Of a stretch of 64,000 nucleotides of DNA, positions 37,569 to 46,485 are shown one piece after another. Source of the stretch: Muribaculaceae bacterium Isolate-036 (Harlan) (GTDB lineage Bacteria; Bacteroidota; Bacteroidia; Bacteroidales; Muribaculaceae); assembly GCA_003833075.1 (NCBI GenBank), contig RIAY01000010.1:1-64000 (forward strand), in the 5' to 3' direction. The translations under genes and the position numbers were made by a program. The number at the start of each line of letters is the position of its first letter. Within the stretch, counting starts at the first letter, position 1. The notes under the pieces were generated by a model. It searched no databases. It was given only the letters and a program-made list of their open reading frames with translations, and had not been told where the DNA came from.

Positions 37569-39251
37569 TTAATAATGGAAAGAGGAGCCGCCGAGAAATT
37601 CCCTCAACAGAGACGTGGAGGGCACCTGTTCCGCCGGAATAGCCTTGAAAAGATCAAGGAATTTCAACAGGCGGTTAGCCACCGCATATTGCTTCTGTCC
37701 GTGTGGGACACCACGCAGCAATGGCTCCGCATAATCCTTCATCACTCCCAGTTCAAAGATGAGTGAGGAATTGAAAGTGGCGTCGGCATTCTCGGCAAAC
37801 GGGAAAATCCACGTTTCCTCCCCACGGCGCACGCTCGGCCATCTGCGGAGCGTCTCCTCTGCCGGGATATGCCTGTATTTATGGTCACGCACCATGCGCC
37901 GCAACAGACGGTTGTCGGAAGTCGATATCCAGTTATGGTCATCAATGCGCAATGTGGTAAGTGCCGAAACATATATTTTATAAAGATGCCTCGGGTCTAT
38001 CGTTCCTGTCAGCTCGGGATTGAGACCGTGAATGCCTTCTATAATCAACACATCGTTGGCGTCGAGACGCAACGGCCGGCGAGTTTCCACACGCTTTCCG
38101 AGTTCAAAACTATATGTCGGCAAATTTATCTCTTCCCCGTCGAGAAGACGTTTGAGGTCAGAGTTGAACCGTTCAAGATCGAGGGCATACAGGCTTTCGA
38201 AATCATAGTCGCCCGTATTTTTGTCACGCGGAGTGTTGACCCGGTCGACGAAATAATCATCGAGCGAAATCATCTTGGGCACAATAAGATTCGTCATAAG
38301 CTGAATAGCCAGACGCTTGCATGAAGTAGTCTTGCCAGAAGACGAAGGACCTGCTATCAGCACAATTCCCGCGTCCCCGCGACTGCGTCTCTCGGCAATC
38401 TCGTCACTGATACGCCCGAGCAGTTTGTCATGCATTGCCTCCGCCACGTTTATGAGGTCAGAGGTCTGTCGTTTTTCCACAGCCATGTTCAACTCGCCGA
38501 CATTCGACACCCTTATGACTTTATTGAATTTCAGATGCTCCGTGAAGGCGTGATACATTTTCTCCTGCATTATTGGTATTGCAGGAGAGTCTGGGTTATC
38601 ACTGTCGATACCCAGAAGCAGAAACCCGCTCTTGTAGGGACGCAGGTCGAAAACACTCAGATGACCCGACGAAGGGGCAAGCGGCATATAATACGAATCC
38701 GCCGTGTCCCCCAATGTATAGAATGGGGTGTAGAGATGGTTTACGGTCTCAAGAAGCCTGACCTTGTTTTCAAGTCCCTCCTCCCGGAAAATTTCAATCA
38801 CCTCCTCCGTCGGCTTCTCCTTCCTCTTGAACGGCAGGTCCTGAGCCACAGTCTGCAGCATACCCTCCTTTATCCGTTCAACCCCATCCTCGTCAATATG
38901 GAACGAATGCCCCGAACCGTCAATCAAGCGGCAATAGTAGCCCCTTGAAATCGAAAGCTCGATCCTCAGTCTCAACCCCGGATACAGTTCCGACACCGTC
39001 TTATACAACATCATGCATAACGAGCGTATGTATATGTCGCGGCCTATCGCCGAGCATGCCGGCAGGAACTCTATGCGCTTCGGAGAAAAGAGGGGATAGC
39101 TGAGCGCCTCCGCCTTGTTGTTGACCAAAGCGCATATGGGCTTGAAACCGAGTTCGTGCTCCAGTATCGCCGCAACTTCGAGAAGAGAGGTTCCTCCGGC
39201 AACTTCTAAGTTGGCGGCAGTGTTCTCACAGAAGATTTTTATAGTATTCAT
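37569..39251 (-). CDS. Nucleoside (uridine-type) kinase with N-terminal TGS-like domain
   Basis: 560 residues. Residues about 1-60 look like a TGS/ubiquitin-like fold (IKIFCENTAANLEVAGGTSL), and 60-280 resemble the threonyl-tRNA-synthetase-like insertion found in this family. The kinase part has Walker A LIAGPSSSGKTTSCKRL at about 298-314, then LDDYFVDR and LIIEGIHGLNP, as in phosphoribulokinase/uridine kinases. Cytoplasmic. The exact substrate of these fused kinases is not known to me. mgtE starts 40 bp downstream on the same strand. Confidence 0.85.
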   Translation of the reverse strand: MNTIKIFCENTAANLEVAGGTSLLEVAAILEHELGFKPICALVNNKAEALSYPLFSPKRIEFLPACSAIGRDIYIRSLCMMLYKTVSELYPGLRLRIELSISRGYYCRLIDGSGHSFHIDEDGVERIKEGMLQTVAQDLPFKRKEKPTEEVIEIFREEGLENKVRLLETVNHLYTPFYTLGDTADSYYMPLAPSSGHLSVFDLRPYKSGFLLLGIDSDNPDSPAIPIMQEKMYHAFTEHLKFNKVIRVSNVGELNMAVEKRQTSDLINVAEAMHDKLLGRISDEIAERRSRGDAGIVLIAGPSSSGKTTSCKRLAIQLMTNLIVPKMISLDDYFVDRVNTPRDKNTGDYDFESLYALDLERFNSDLKRLLDGEEINLPTYSFELGKRVETRRPLRLDANDVLIIEGIHGLNPELTGTIDPRHLYKIYVSALTTLRIDDHNWISTSDNRLLRRMVRDHKYRHIPAEETLRRWPSVRRGEETWIFPFAENADATFNSSLIFELGVMKDYAEPLLRGVPHGQKQYAVANRLLKFLDLFKAIPAEQVPSTSLLREFLGGSSFHY

Positions 39252-39312
39252 GACGAAATATAGGGAGAGAATGATGCGTTTATTGCAAAATTAATAAAAT
39301 ATTTTGTGAAAT

Positions 39313-39344
39313 TTTGGCTAAATCAAAAAGAATTATTACCTTTG
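39313..39344 (+). promoter_or_regulatory. Promoter of the tRNA-Glu/rpsT unit
   Basis: TTTG (39313-39316), a 20 bp spacer and TACCTTTG (39337-39344) form a near-perfect Bacteroidetes promoter about 60 bp before the first tRNA-Glu. Confidence 0.8.
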
Positions 39345-39407
39345 CACTCGCAAAGTATGCTCACACCATCAAATTATTGATGAAAAAAGAGCACAGTTGC
39401 ATACCGT

Positions 39408-39482
39408 GGCCCATTCGTCTATCGGTTAGGACGAGAGATTTTCATTCTCTAAAGAGCAGTTCGACTCTGCTATGGGCTACCA
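39408..39482 (+). tRNA. tRNA-Glu (anticodon UUC), copy 1
   Basis: Acceptor stem GGCCCAT/ATGGGCT with a G1-U72 pair and discriminator A. CCA is encoded (39480-39482). Anticodon arm AGAGA-TTTTCAT-TCTCT, anticodon TTC. T arm GAGCAGTTCGACTCTGC. Followed 34 bp later by rpsT. Confidence 0.95.
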
Positions 39483-39516
39483 ATTTATTAACAGAACAGA
39501 AAAGAAATTTTTAACA

Positions 39517-39768
39517 ATGGCAAATCATAAATCGTCATTAAAAAGAATTCGCCAGTCGGAGAAAAGAAGACTTGAGAACCGCTACTGGGCTAAAACAGCA
39601 CGTAATGCCGTGCGTCGCGTTCGTAGAATGACAGACAAAGAGGAGGCAACAGCCGCCTACAACAAAGTAAGCTCGCTTCTTCAGCGTCTCGGCCGTAAAA
39701 ACATCATCTCAAAAAACAAAGCGGCTAACCTTTGCAGCTCACTCTCGAAGCATATCAACAAAATTTAA
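39517..39768 (+). CDS. rpsT: 30S ribosomal protein S20
   Basis: 83 residues from the ATG at 39517 (MANHKSSLKRIRQSEKRR). The family hallmark is the basic N-terminus (SLKRIRQ), followed by three helices (ARNAVRRVRRM; YNKVSSLLQRLGRKNIISKNKAANLCSSL, split by the GRKN turn). It binds 16S rRNA early in 30S assembly. The frame is open further upstream through the tRNA, but the start at MANHK is universal. It is enclosed by two tRNA-Glu genes and probably cotranscribed from the promoter at 39313. Confidence 0.96.
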   Translation: MANHKSSLKRIRQSEKRRLENRYWAKTARNAVRRVRRMTDKEEATAAYNKVSSLLQRLGRKNIISKNKAANLCSSLSKHINKI

Positions 39769-39824
39769 AATAGTAAAATCCGCCGCATGAAGCCTTTCGG
39801 GCGACAGCGGTCTCGATTTGTGTC

Positions 39825-39896
39825 GGTCCATTCGTCTATCGGTTAGGACGAGAGATTTTCATTCTCTAAAGAGCAGTTCGACTCTGCTATGGACTA
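39825..39896 (+). tRNA. tRNA-Glu (anticodon UUC), copy 2
   Basis: Identical to copy 1 over the whole arm region from CATTCGTC to CTGCTATGG. The acceptor stem differs by a compensating pair (T3-A70 instead of C3-G70): GGTCCAT/ATGGACT. CCA is not encoded (CAT follows). Anticodon TTC. A strong terminator follows at 39921. Confidence 0.95.
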
Positions 39897-39920
39897 CATC
39901 CCCAAATCCATCCTATCCCC

Positions 39921-39960
39921 GAGACCGGCAGTCATTTTCGATTGCCGGTCTCAACTTTTT
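39921..39960 (+). terminator. Rho-independent terminator after the second tRNA-Glu
   Basis: GAGACCGGCA (39921-39930) and TGCCGGTCTC (39943-39952) form a perfect 10 bp stem with a 12 nt loop, followed by AACTTTTT. Confidence 0.85.
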
Positions 39961-40047
39961 ATCACACGCGATGTTTTAATTGAAATGCGCGATGCGTTGT
40001 CGTTCATTTCAATTGTCACGATTCCACTTCAAAAGACAATCACAGCA

Positions 40048-41535
40048 ATGATGCATAAGTTATTTCCACTGCTTGCCTTGGCGGCTGTGTCTCTCTTCCC
40101 TTCGGTGGCAAAAGCCGAATGGAACGACTCTATCCGCTATCATGGCGAAATAGGGATAAATATCGCCGGAGGCGAACATACCCCATTTTGGCTGATGAAC
40201 AATAAATACGGACTTTCATCTGTCGAGCGCAACAACGGATATCTCCGTCTGGGAGCGTTCCACGACATGGACACCACACGCCGGTTCACCTGGGGAGCGG
40301 GAGTCGACCTTGCCGTGGCGGCAAGATTTTCATCCGTGTTTGTTGTGCAGCAGCTTTATGCCGAAGCAAAATACCGATGTCTCAACATTATGGCGGGAAG
40401 CAAAGAGATGTCCGGATTCATTTCCAATTCCGATCTGGCTACAGGCAACCTGACTTATTCGGGAAACGCTCGTCCTATTCCGCAGGTCAGGGTCGGAATC
40501 TTCGATTATGCCGATTTCTGGGGCACCAAAGGATGGTTTGCCGTAAAAGGTTATATCGCATATGGCAAATTCACTGACAACCGGTGGATTGAAAGCTGGG
40601 TGAACAAGAATTCCAAATATACGCTCAACACACTTTATCATTCAAAGGCAATATTCTTCAGAGGGGGAAACACTAAAAAATTCCCTCTTGAATTCGAACT
40701 CGGACTCGAGATGGCGACCCAGTTCGGCGGACAGTCATACAGCAACGGACACGTAACCTATATGCCTCACGGCTGGAAGAACTTCATCAAGGCTCTTATT
40801 CCAATGAAAGGAGGAGATGACACCCCCGCAGGCGAACAGGTAAATGTAGAGGGGAACATGCTCGGAAGCTGGAACTTCGCTCTCGCATGGAAACCTAAAT
40901 CCGACTGGAGCGTAAAGCTGTATTACCAGCACTTCTATGAAGACCATTCGATGCTCTTTTTCGATTATCCCTGGAAAGACGGACTCTGGGGCGTTGAGGC
41001 AAAATTCCCGAAAAACCGCTGGATATCCGAGGCTGTCTATGAATTCATCTACAACAAAGACCAGTCGGGTTCTGTATATTGGGACCATACTCCCGAGATC
41101 AACGAGCAGGTCAGCGGACGTGACAACTATTACAACCACGGCATATACAACGGCTGGCAACACTGGGGAATGGGCATAGGAAACCCGTTGATAATATCCC
41201 CCATATACAATGCAAACCACAGTCTGAGTTTCCTCTCCAACCGCATGTGGGGACATCATCTCGGATTCAAGGGACAGCCTCTCGACGAATTAGGCTACCG
41301 CGTTCTCGCGTCATACCAGAAAAGCTGGGGAACCTACGAAATGCCTTTCCCGGAAACAAAAACAAGCTTCAACCTGATGGCTGAAGTCACATACAAACCC
41401 AAGAAACTGAAAGGATGGCAGGCAGACCTCGCCTTCGGAATGGACTCCGGTCCACTGATAGGCAACAGCTATGGCGCCATGCTGAAAATAAGTAAGACAG
41501 GATGGTTGTTCGGACCTAAAAATAAAAAGCAATGA
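40048..41535 (+). CDS. Capsule assembly Wzi-family outer-membrane protein
   Basis: 495 residues from the ATG at 40048 (an ATG at 40051 is equally good), with signal peptide ending SVAKAEW. The frame runs back into the tRNA but that is non-coding. It shows the Bacteroidetes Wzi-like pattern: GGEHTPFWLMNNKYG near the mature start, then NARPIPQVRVGIFDY and GTKGWFAVKGYIAYG, and a long run of barrel strands. Wzi proteins bind capsular polysaccharide at the cell surface or take part in its assembly. A 10 bp inverted repeat (AATTGAAATG/CATTTCAATT, 39978-40014) lies in the leader. Overlaps the next gene by 4 bp. Confidence 0.85.
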   Translation: MMHKLFPLLALAAVSLFPSVAKAEWNDSIRYHGEIGINIAGGEHTPFWLMNNKYGLSSVERNNGYLRLGAFHDMDTTRRFTWGAGVDLAVAARFSSVFVVQQLYAEAKYRCLNIMAGSKEMSGFISNSDLATGNLTYSGNARPIPQVRVGIFDYADFWGTKGWFAVKGYIAYGKFTDNRWIESWVNKNSKYTLNTLYHSKAIFFRGGNTKKFPLEFELGLEMATQFGGQSYSNGHVTYMPHGWKNFIKALIPMKGGDDTPAGEQVNVEGNMLGSWNFALAWKPKSDWSVKLYYQHFYEDHSMLFFDYPWKDGLWGVEAKFPKNRWISEAVYEFIYNKDQSGSVYWDHTPEINEQVSGRDNYYNHGIYNGWQHWGMGIGNPLIISPIYNANHSLSFLSNRMWGHHLGFKGQPLDELGYRVLASYQKSWGTYEMPFPETKTSFNLMAEVTYKPKKLKGWQADLAFGMDSGPLIGNSYGAMLKISKTGWLFGPKNKKQ

Positions 41536-41960
41536 AAAGAAAAATATCATATATACTCCCCCTGCTGTGCTCTGTCCTGACGGTCATCGCCGTCACATCC
41601 TGCCGCAAGGCGCCTATAAACGGCAAGCTCGACGGTCAGTGGCAGGTAATGACAATAGAACACCTGACCGAAGGGAGGACCGAGACTCCTCATGTAGCCA
41701 CATACATAGACCTGAATCTTCACGTGGTCAATCTTCGCAGGAATTCCGCCGGAGGCACAGTCGCGGGCAACATGAACTACGACAAGACCGCCTCCACAGT
41801 GTCAATGGATTTCCCTTACAATCAGGACAGCGACGGCTTTCTCGCGCTCCGGATGTGGGGGATATACACCAACCCTGTGGTATTCGAGATCATAAAACTT
41901 GACGGCAAGCAGCTCGTGATGCGTTCTCCCGCATCAATAGTCACTTGCCGCAGATTCTAA
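41532..41960 (+). CDS. Small lipocalin-like lipoprotein
   Basis: 142 residues with lipobox IAVTSC (Cys at 24). The mature sequence starts near NGKLDGQWQVMTIE, the G-x-W of lipocalin-like domains, and continues as antiparallel strands with a closing VVFEIIKLDGKQLVMRS. Such small lipocalin-like lipoproteins are common in Bacteroidetes; ligand unknown. The ATGA overlap with the Wzi-like gene shows translational coupling, so it may serve the same surface process. rnhB starts 12 bp later. Confidence 0.75.
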   Translation: MKRKISYILPLLCSVLTVIAVTSCRKAPINGKLDGQWQVMTIEHLTEGRTETPHVATYIDLNLHVVNLRRNSAGGTVAGNMNYDKTASTVSMDFPYNQDSDGFLALRMWGIYTNPVVFEIIKLDGKQLVMRSPASIVTCRRF

Positions 41961-41972
41961 CCGGATTCCGAC

Positions 41973-42566
41973 ATGCTTAAGGAACATATGTGCGAAGGGG
42001 TGGTGGAAGCAGGGTGCGACGAAGCGGGACGCGGATGCCTGTGCGGTCCGGTGAGTTGCGCGGCGGTGATTCTGCCGGATGGATTCAGATGCGATGATCT
42101 CAACGACTCCAAGCAGCTGACCGCCGGAAAACGGGAAGAACTCCGACGGCTTATAGAGAAAGAAGCCCTTGCCTGGGCTGTGGTGATGGTCGATGCCGAA
42201 GAGATAGACAGGATAAACATCCTCAACGCATCCATAGCGGGAATGCAGCGCGCACTCGACAGGCTATCGGTCAGACCGGGTCATATACTTGTCGACGGCA
42301 ATAAATTCAAGCCCTATCTCGACCCGGTTCTCAACATGCAGACACCGCATCACACGGTGGTGAAGGGGGATGCCACATACATGTCGATCGCTGCGGCATC
42401 AATACTTGCAAAAACACACCGCGACGAACTCATGATGGAATACTCGCGCCAATATCCCGGTTACGGCTGGGAACAGAACATGGGTTATCCCACCAAGGCG
42501 CACCGCTCTGCGATCGCCGCTCTGGGTGCGACACCGATACACCGCAAATCATTCCGTCTCATTTAG
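41973..42566 (+). CDS. rnhB: Ribonuclease HII
   Basis: 197 residues. Cleaves RNA in RNA/DNA hybrids and removes single ribonucleotides from DNA. GCDEAGRGCLCGPV at about 11-24 carries the first two acidic residues of the active site. LNDSKQLTAGKREEL is the helix-rich signature, and VDGNKFKPYLDPVL plus YMSIAAASILAKTHRD bring the remaining acidic residues and the conserved catalytic neighbourhood. Cytoplasmic. Same transcript as the lipoprotein before it and the TatD gene after it. Confidence 0.95.
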   Translation: MLKEHMCEGVVEAGCDEAGRGCLCGPVSCAAVILPDGFRCDDLNDSKQLTAGKREELRRLIEKEALAWAVVMVDAEEIDRINILNASIAGMQRALDRLSVRPGHILVDGNKFKPYLDPVLNMQTPHHTVVKGDATYMSIAAASILAKTHRDELMMEYSRQYPGYGWEQNMGYPTKAHRSAIAALGATPIHRKSFRLI

Positions 42567-42582
42567 AGCTTGTTTAAAACGC

Positions 42583-43221
42583 ATGATCATCGACATTCAT
42601 ACGCATCGCCCTTATCCCCAGCCTGAAGGGATAATATCAAAAGCATTACGCCCCGACAGCGCCGAGACTTCAGAAATGAAGACCTGCCAGCTTTATTCTG
42701 TCGGAATGCATCCATGGGACACGCAGGATACGGAAGATGCCGGACTGTTTGCCAGACTGGAGGAGATTGCGGCGCAACCCAATGTCGCCGCAATCGGCGA
42801 ATGCGGAATAGACCTGCTTCGCGGCGCGCCGATGTTCCGGCAACTGCTTGTGTTCCGAAGACATGTCGAGATTTCAGAGAAACTACGCAAGCCATTGATT
42901 ATCCATGATGTAAAAGCGGACGATATCATATGCGGCCTGCGACGCGACATGAAGCCGACGCAACCCTGGTGCATACACGGATTCAGAGGGAAACCTGCCG
43001 CCGCCATGGCTCTGATACGCTCCGGCTGCCACATCTCCTTCGGCGAGAAATTCAACCCCGACACACTTTCCGCGATGCCCACTGAACGCATTCTTGCGGA
43101 AACCGATGAGTCCACACTTCCTGTCGAAACCATAATCGCACGACTTTCTGAGGTGAAAGACATGGATTTAACCGAAATCATCCGAAATAATTCAAAGAAA
43201 TTTTGTAACTTTGTGAGTTAG
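42583..43221 (+). CDS. TatD family metal-dependent hydrolase
   Basis: 212 residues from the ATG at 42583, 16 bp after rnhB; the frame's earlier ATG lies inside rnhB. The metal site begins with DIHTHRP, then GECGIDLL (Glu), PLIIHDVKA (His), WCIHGFRG (His) and ILAETDESTLPV (Asp). TatD proteins are DNA exonucleases or D-aminoacyl-tRNA-linked deacylases. This one is short (typical 250-265), missing some connecting loops, as in other Bacteroidales. Cytoplasmic. Confidence 0.85.
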   Translation: MIIDIHTHRPYPQPEGIISKALRPDSAETSEMKTCQLYSVGMHPWDTQDTEDAGLFARLEEIAAQPNVAAIGECGIDLLRGAPMFRQLLVFRRHVEISEKLRKPLIIHDVKADDIICGLRRDMKPTQPWCIHGFRGKPAAAMALIRSGCHISFGEKFNPDTLSAMPTERILAETDESTLPVETIIARLSEVKDMDLTEIIRNNSKKFCNFVS

Positions 43222-43275
43222 ACTCCTTCTCGCAAAAAATCCGATGAGGGAGCCGTATAAAACTTTCAAGGCTCT

Positions 43276-44235
43276 ATGAGATTTCTCAGAATCATATTTC
43301 CTATAGCGGCGTCATGCCTGGGCATGACGTCTGAAGCATTGCGTCTTGAGCCGATAAAATATGGCGATTTCTCCAATTGGGTCAGCCGCGAAGTGGCTGA
43401 ATCAAAATTGCTTGGCGGAAAGAAAAAGACGATTTACGAAATCGCGCCGACCCGCACCATGCCAGGCAACAACACCCCCTACTCCAACGAAGGCGGCTCA
43501 CCCTGGGCAACAAGCAACGTCTACGCCAAAGTGGCGGGAGTCGTAAAAGCCTCGGGCACTGTGACTCCGGCTATGGTCAACGGTAACAAGGCTGCGCGCA
43601 TGGAAGCCAGAATGGAGGAGGTTAAAGTCATGGGAATCATCAACATGGATGTAATGGTTGCCGGGACTATATTCCTCGGACGCATATTCGAGCCTATAAC
43701 ATCTCCGAAAGGACCCTATTCGAAAATGGAGATGGGAATACCCTATACCAAACGGCCCAAGGCACTCGTGTACGACTTCAAGGTGGAAATGCCCGATACC
43801 GACACAAGAATAAAATCCACGGGATTTTCCGGCAAGAAAACACTTCCGGGACGCGACAACGCCGAAGTTTATGTGCTGCTGCAGAAACGCTGGGAAGACA
43901 AAGACGGAAACATATACGCACAGCGTGTAGGCACCGGAAGGGAACGCTATTCCAAAAGCACAGGATGGACAAAACAACATATGTTGCCTATACATTACGG
44001 CGACATATCGAAACAAAACTGGTATAAACCCTGGATGGGACTCCTCGACGGAGACAAGGCATATTATGCCATGAATTCAAAAGGCAAACTGGTGCCTGTT
44101 CACGAAACGGGATGGGCACCCGCCGACACCACTCCCACTCATGTGCTCGTCATGGCATCGTCAAGCTGCGGAGAGGCATATATCGGCACCGAAGGACTGA
44201 CATTATATATCGACAACATTTCCTTCGGATTCTAA
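43276..44235 (+). CDS. PCMD-domain secreted protein
   Basis: 319 residues with a signal peptide (MRFLRIIFPIAASCLGMTSEA). The central and C-terminal part matches the putative carbohydrate metabolism domain (PCMD) of Bacteroidetes: YDFKVEMPDTDTRIKS, AEVYVLLQKRWED, and the end ...HVLVMASSSCGEAYIGTEGL then LYIDNISFGF. It is a jelly-roll-like fold. The role is unknown and the family name is historical. It stands alone between the TatD and dapB genes, in the same direction. Confidence 0.75.
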   Translation: MRFLRIIFPIAASCLGMTSEALRLEPIKYGDFSNWVSREVAESKLLGGKKKTIYEIAPTRTMPGNNTPYSNEGGSPWATSNVYAKVAGVVKASGTVTPAMVNGNKAARMEARMEEVKVMGIINMDVMVAGTIFLGRIFEPITSPKGPYSKMEMGIPYTKRPKALVYDFKVEMPDTDTRIKSTGFSGKKTLPGRDNAEVYVLLQKRWEDKDGNIYAQRVGTGRERYSKSTGWTKQHMLPIHYGDISKQNWYKPWMGLLDGDKAYYAMNSKGKLVPVHETGWAPADTTPTHVLVMASSSCGEAYIGTEGLTLYIDNISFGF

Positions 44236-44262
44236 TCAACAATCTAAAACACCTGATTAAAA

Positions 44263-45015
44263 ATGAAAATAGCATTGACAGGATATGGCAAGATGGGCCA
44301 TATGATAGAACAGATAGCAAAAGACCGCGGTCACGAAGTGGTCTGCATAATTGACAAAGACAACACGGCGGATTTCAACAGCGAGGCATTCCGCAGTGCA
44401 GACTGCGTCATAGAGTTCTCGACACCCGATACAGCTGTAGGCAATATCCGCCACTCATTCGCGCAGGGAGTGCCTGTGGTATGCGGAACGACCGGATGGA
44501 CCGAGGCAATGCCCGAAATCAAGGCTTTGTGCGATGAAGGGAAAGGGACATTCCTTTTCGCCTCCAATTTCTCCGTCGGAGTGAATATCTTTATGGCAGT
44601 GAACCGCTATCTGGCAAAAATAATGAACGGTTTTCCGCAGTATTCCCCACGCATGGAGGAGACACATCATATCCATAAACTCGATCACCCTTCGGGAACG
44701 GCAATAACCCTTGCTGAAGAAATAATACGGGAAAACAGCCGCATATCGGGATGGTGCGAGCCGGGAAACACTCCCGACAGAAAATGCAGCCCCCTTTCGG
44801 GCGACAAGGATGGTGACATATTGGAGATTGACCATATACGCCGTGGTGAAGTGCCGGGGATACACACAATCGAATGGGATTCACCGGTCGACAGCATAAC
44901 CATCTCTCACAGTGCCAAAACGCGTGAAGGCTTCGCTCTCGGAGCAGTGATAGCCGCCGAATGGCTTGCTGACCGCAAAGGTTTCCACACCATTGGGGAA
45001 GTATTCAATTTCTAA
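44263..45015 (+). CDS. dapB: 4-hydroxy-tetrahydrodipicolinate reductase
   Basis: Step of the lysine and meso-diaminopimelate pathway, using NAD(P)H. 250 residues. The nucleotide loop is GYGKMGHMI at residues 6-14. The catalytic region EETHHIHKLDHPSGTA contains the paired His and the Lys of the H-H-x-x-K-x-D-x-P-S-G-T-A signature. VVCGTTGWT and FASNFSVGVNIF are also conserved. Shorter than the E. coli enzyme (273), as usual in Bacteroidetes. lepB starts 42 bp later on the same strand, a known Bacteroidales gene order. Confidence 0.95.
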   Translation: MKIALTGYGKMGHMIEQIAKDRGHEVVCIIDKDNTADFNSEAFRSADCVIEFSTPDTAVGNIRHSFAQGVPVVCGTTGWTEAMPEIKALCDEGKGTFLFASNFSVGVNIFMAVNRYLAKIMNGFPQYSPRMEETHHIHKLDHPSGTAITLAEEIIRENSRISGWCEPGNTPDRKCSPLSGDKDGDILEIDHIRRGEVPGIHTIEWDSPVDSITISHSAKTREGFALGAVIAAEWLADRKGFHTIGEVFNF

Positions 45016-45057
45016 GAAGCGACAGTACAATCCAAAATCTGATAAAGGCATCATATC

Positions 45058-46485
45058 ATGCAGAGCGAATCATTTAAAGAACATATAAAAAACATAAAAG
45101 CCACACGCTGGGCAAGATTCGGTGTGGTTTCGGCGATATTTTTCCTTTGGGTAATATTGATGGGCAATCCCTGGCTGCTTTTCCTGTGGCTCATATTGCT
45201 CGACATATATATAACCAACATAATTCCTTGGGGATGGTGGAAAAAGAAAAAGGGACCGACCCGGATCGTGATGGCATGGGTAGACGCTATAGTTTATGCA
45301 CTGGTGCTGATATATTTCGTATTCGCGTTCATCGGGCAGCAATACGAAATCCCATCCTCAAGTCTGGAAAAATCTCTGCTTGTAGGTGACCGCCTCTGGG
45401 TAAACAAGACTATCTACGGCGCCAGGGTTCCGCAGACACCGATACACTTCCCTCTCGCACAGCATACGATGCCACTGATCAATACAAAGAGCTATCTCGA
45501 AAAACCACAGCTCGAATATCACCGCATGCCCGGCTTCCGTTCCATCGAACGCGGAGACATCGTGGTCTTCAACTATCCTCAGGGTGACACCGTAGCGACA
45601 AAAATCCCCAACCCCGACTATTACCAGATATGCCACGAGCTCCGCAGGGAAGGAATCGAGAAACCGCTTGAATACATCAAGGCGAACAGCAACATGTTCG
45701 GAGAAGTCGTGTGGCGACCCGTGGACCGCCGCGAGAACTATGTGAAACGCGCCATAGGTCTGCCCGGAGAACGGCTACGTATCTCCGGCGACACGGTATA
45801 TATCAACGGGAAAGCCGTTCCGGAACCTGAAAACGTTCAGTATAACTATATAATACCTGTAAACGGTCCGATTTCGGCGGAGAAATGGCATGACCTCGGA
45901 GTTCGCGAAGAAGATCACGGAGGAATGCCGTCAAGAAACGAAATGGCTGGATTCTCATATTATGATGTGCCGCTTACAGCAGCCATGAAAGCGGAAATAG
46001 AGACATGGCGGGAGGTTATCGGTCCGTTGCAGCGCGAAAGTCAGAGCGGACTCTTCGACCTCGGCGGAATCTTCCCGCTTGACGCAGACTACGGATGGAC
46101 ACGGACGGACATGGGTGAACTCTGGATCCCCAGACGCGGAGTAACCCTGCACCTCACCCCCGACAATTATCCTCTTTACGAAAGGGTCATCCGCACGTAC
46201 GAAGGCAACGACCTCACCATGCGCGACGGGAAAATATTCATCAACGGCAAGGAACAGGAGTATTATACTTTCAAGATGGATTATTACTGGATGATGGGCG
46301 ACAACCGCGACCGCTCCGCAGACAGCCGTTACTGGGGATTTGTCCCTGAAGACCATATCGTAGGCTCACCTCTGTTCATAATTGCCTCTTTTGATCAGGA
46401 ACGCGGACTCTTCAACGGCAAGATTCGCTGGAACAGGATTTTCGCCAATCCAAACCCGGATGGCAAAAACATGCGCGACAAATGA
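45058..46485 (+). CDS. lepB: Signal peptidase I
   Basis: 475 residues, longer than the E. coli enzyme. Two or three membrane segments at about 20-95. The nucleophile is Ser102 within EIPSSSLEKSL, a variant of IPSxSM with Leu in place of Met. The general base Lys is in NYVKRAIGLPGE. Box E is MMGDNRDRSADSRYWGFVP. A long insert of about 150 residues (QYNYIIPVNGP to TPDNYPLYERVIRTYEG) lies between boxes D and E, a Bacteroidetes feature. It removes signal peptides at the outer face of the inner membrane. Overlaps the WbqC gene by 4 bp. Confidence 0.93.
   Translation: MQSESFKEHIKNIKATRWARFGVVSAIFFLWVILMGNPWLLFLWLILLDIYITNIIPWGWWKKKKGPTRIVMAWVDAIVYALVLIYFVFAFIGQQYEIPSSSLEKSLLVGDRLWVNKTIYGARVPQTPIHFPLAQHTMPLINTKSYLEKPQLEYHRMPGFRSIERGDIVVFNYPQGDTVATKIPNPDYYQICHELRREGIEKPLEYIKANSNMFGEVVWRPVDRRENYVKRAIGLPGERLRISGDTVYINGKAVPEPENVQYNYIIPVNGPISAEKWHDLGVREEDHGGMPSRNEMAGFSYYDVPLTAAMKAEIETWREVIGPLQRESQSGLFDLGGIFPLDADYGWTRTDMGELWIPRRGVTLHLTPDNYPLYERVIRTYEGNDLTMRDGKIFINGKEQEYYTFKMDYYWMMGDNRDRSADSRYWGFVPEDHIVGSPLFIIASFDQERGLFNGKIRWNRIFANPNPDGKNMRDK

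Noticed and set aside
36924..37766. 280-codon plus-strand frame across mgtE and the kinase gene
   Set aside because: Overlaps two conserved minus-strand genes; hydrophobic composition mirrors their acidic sequence.
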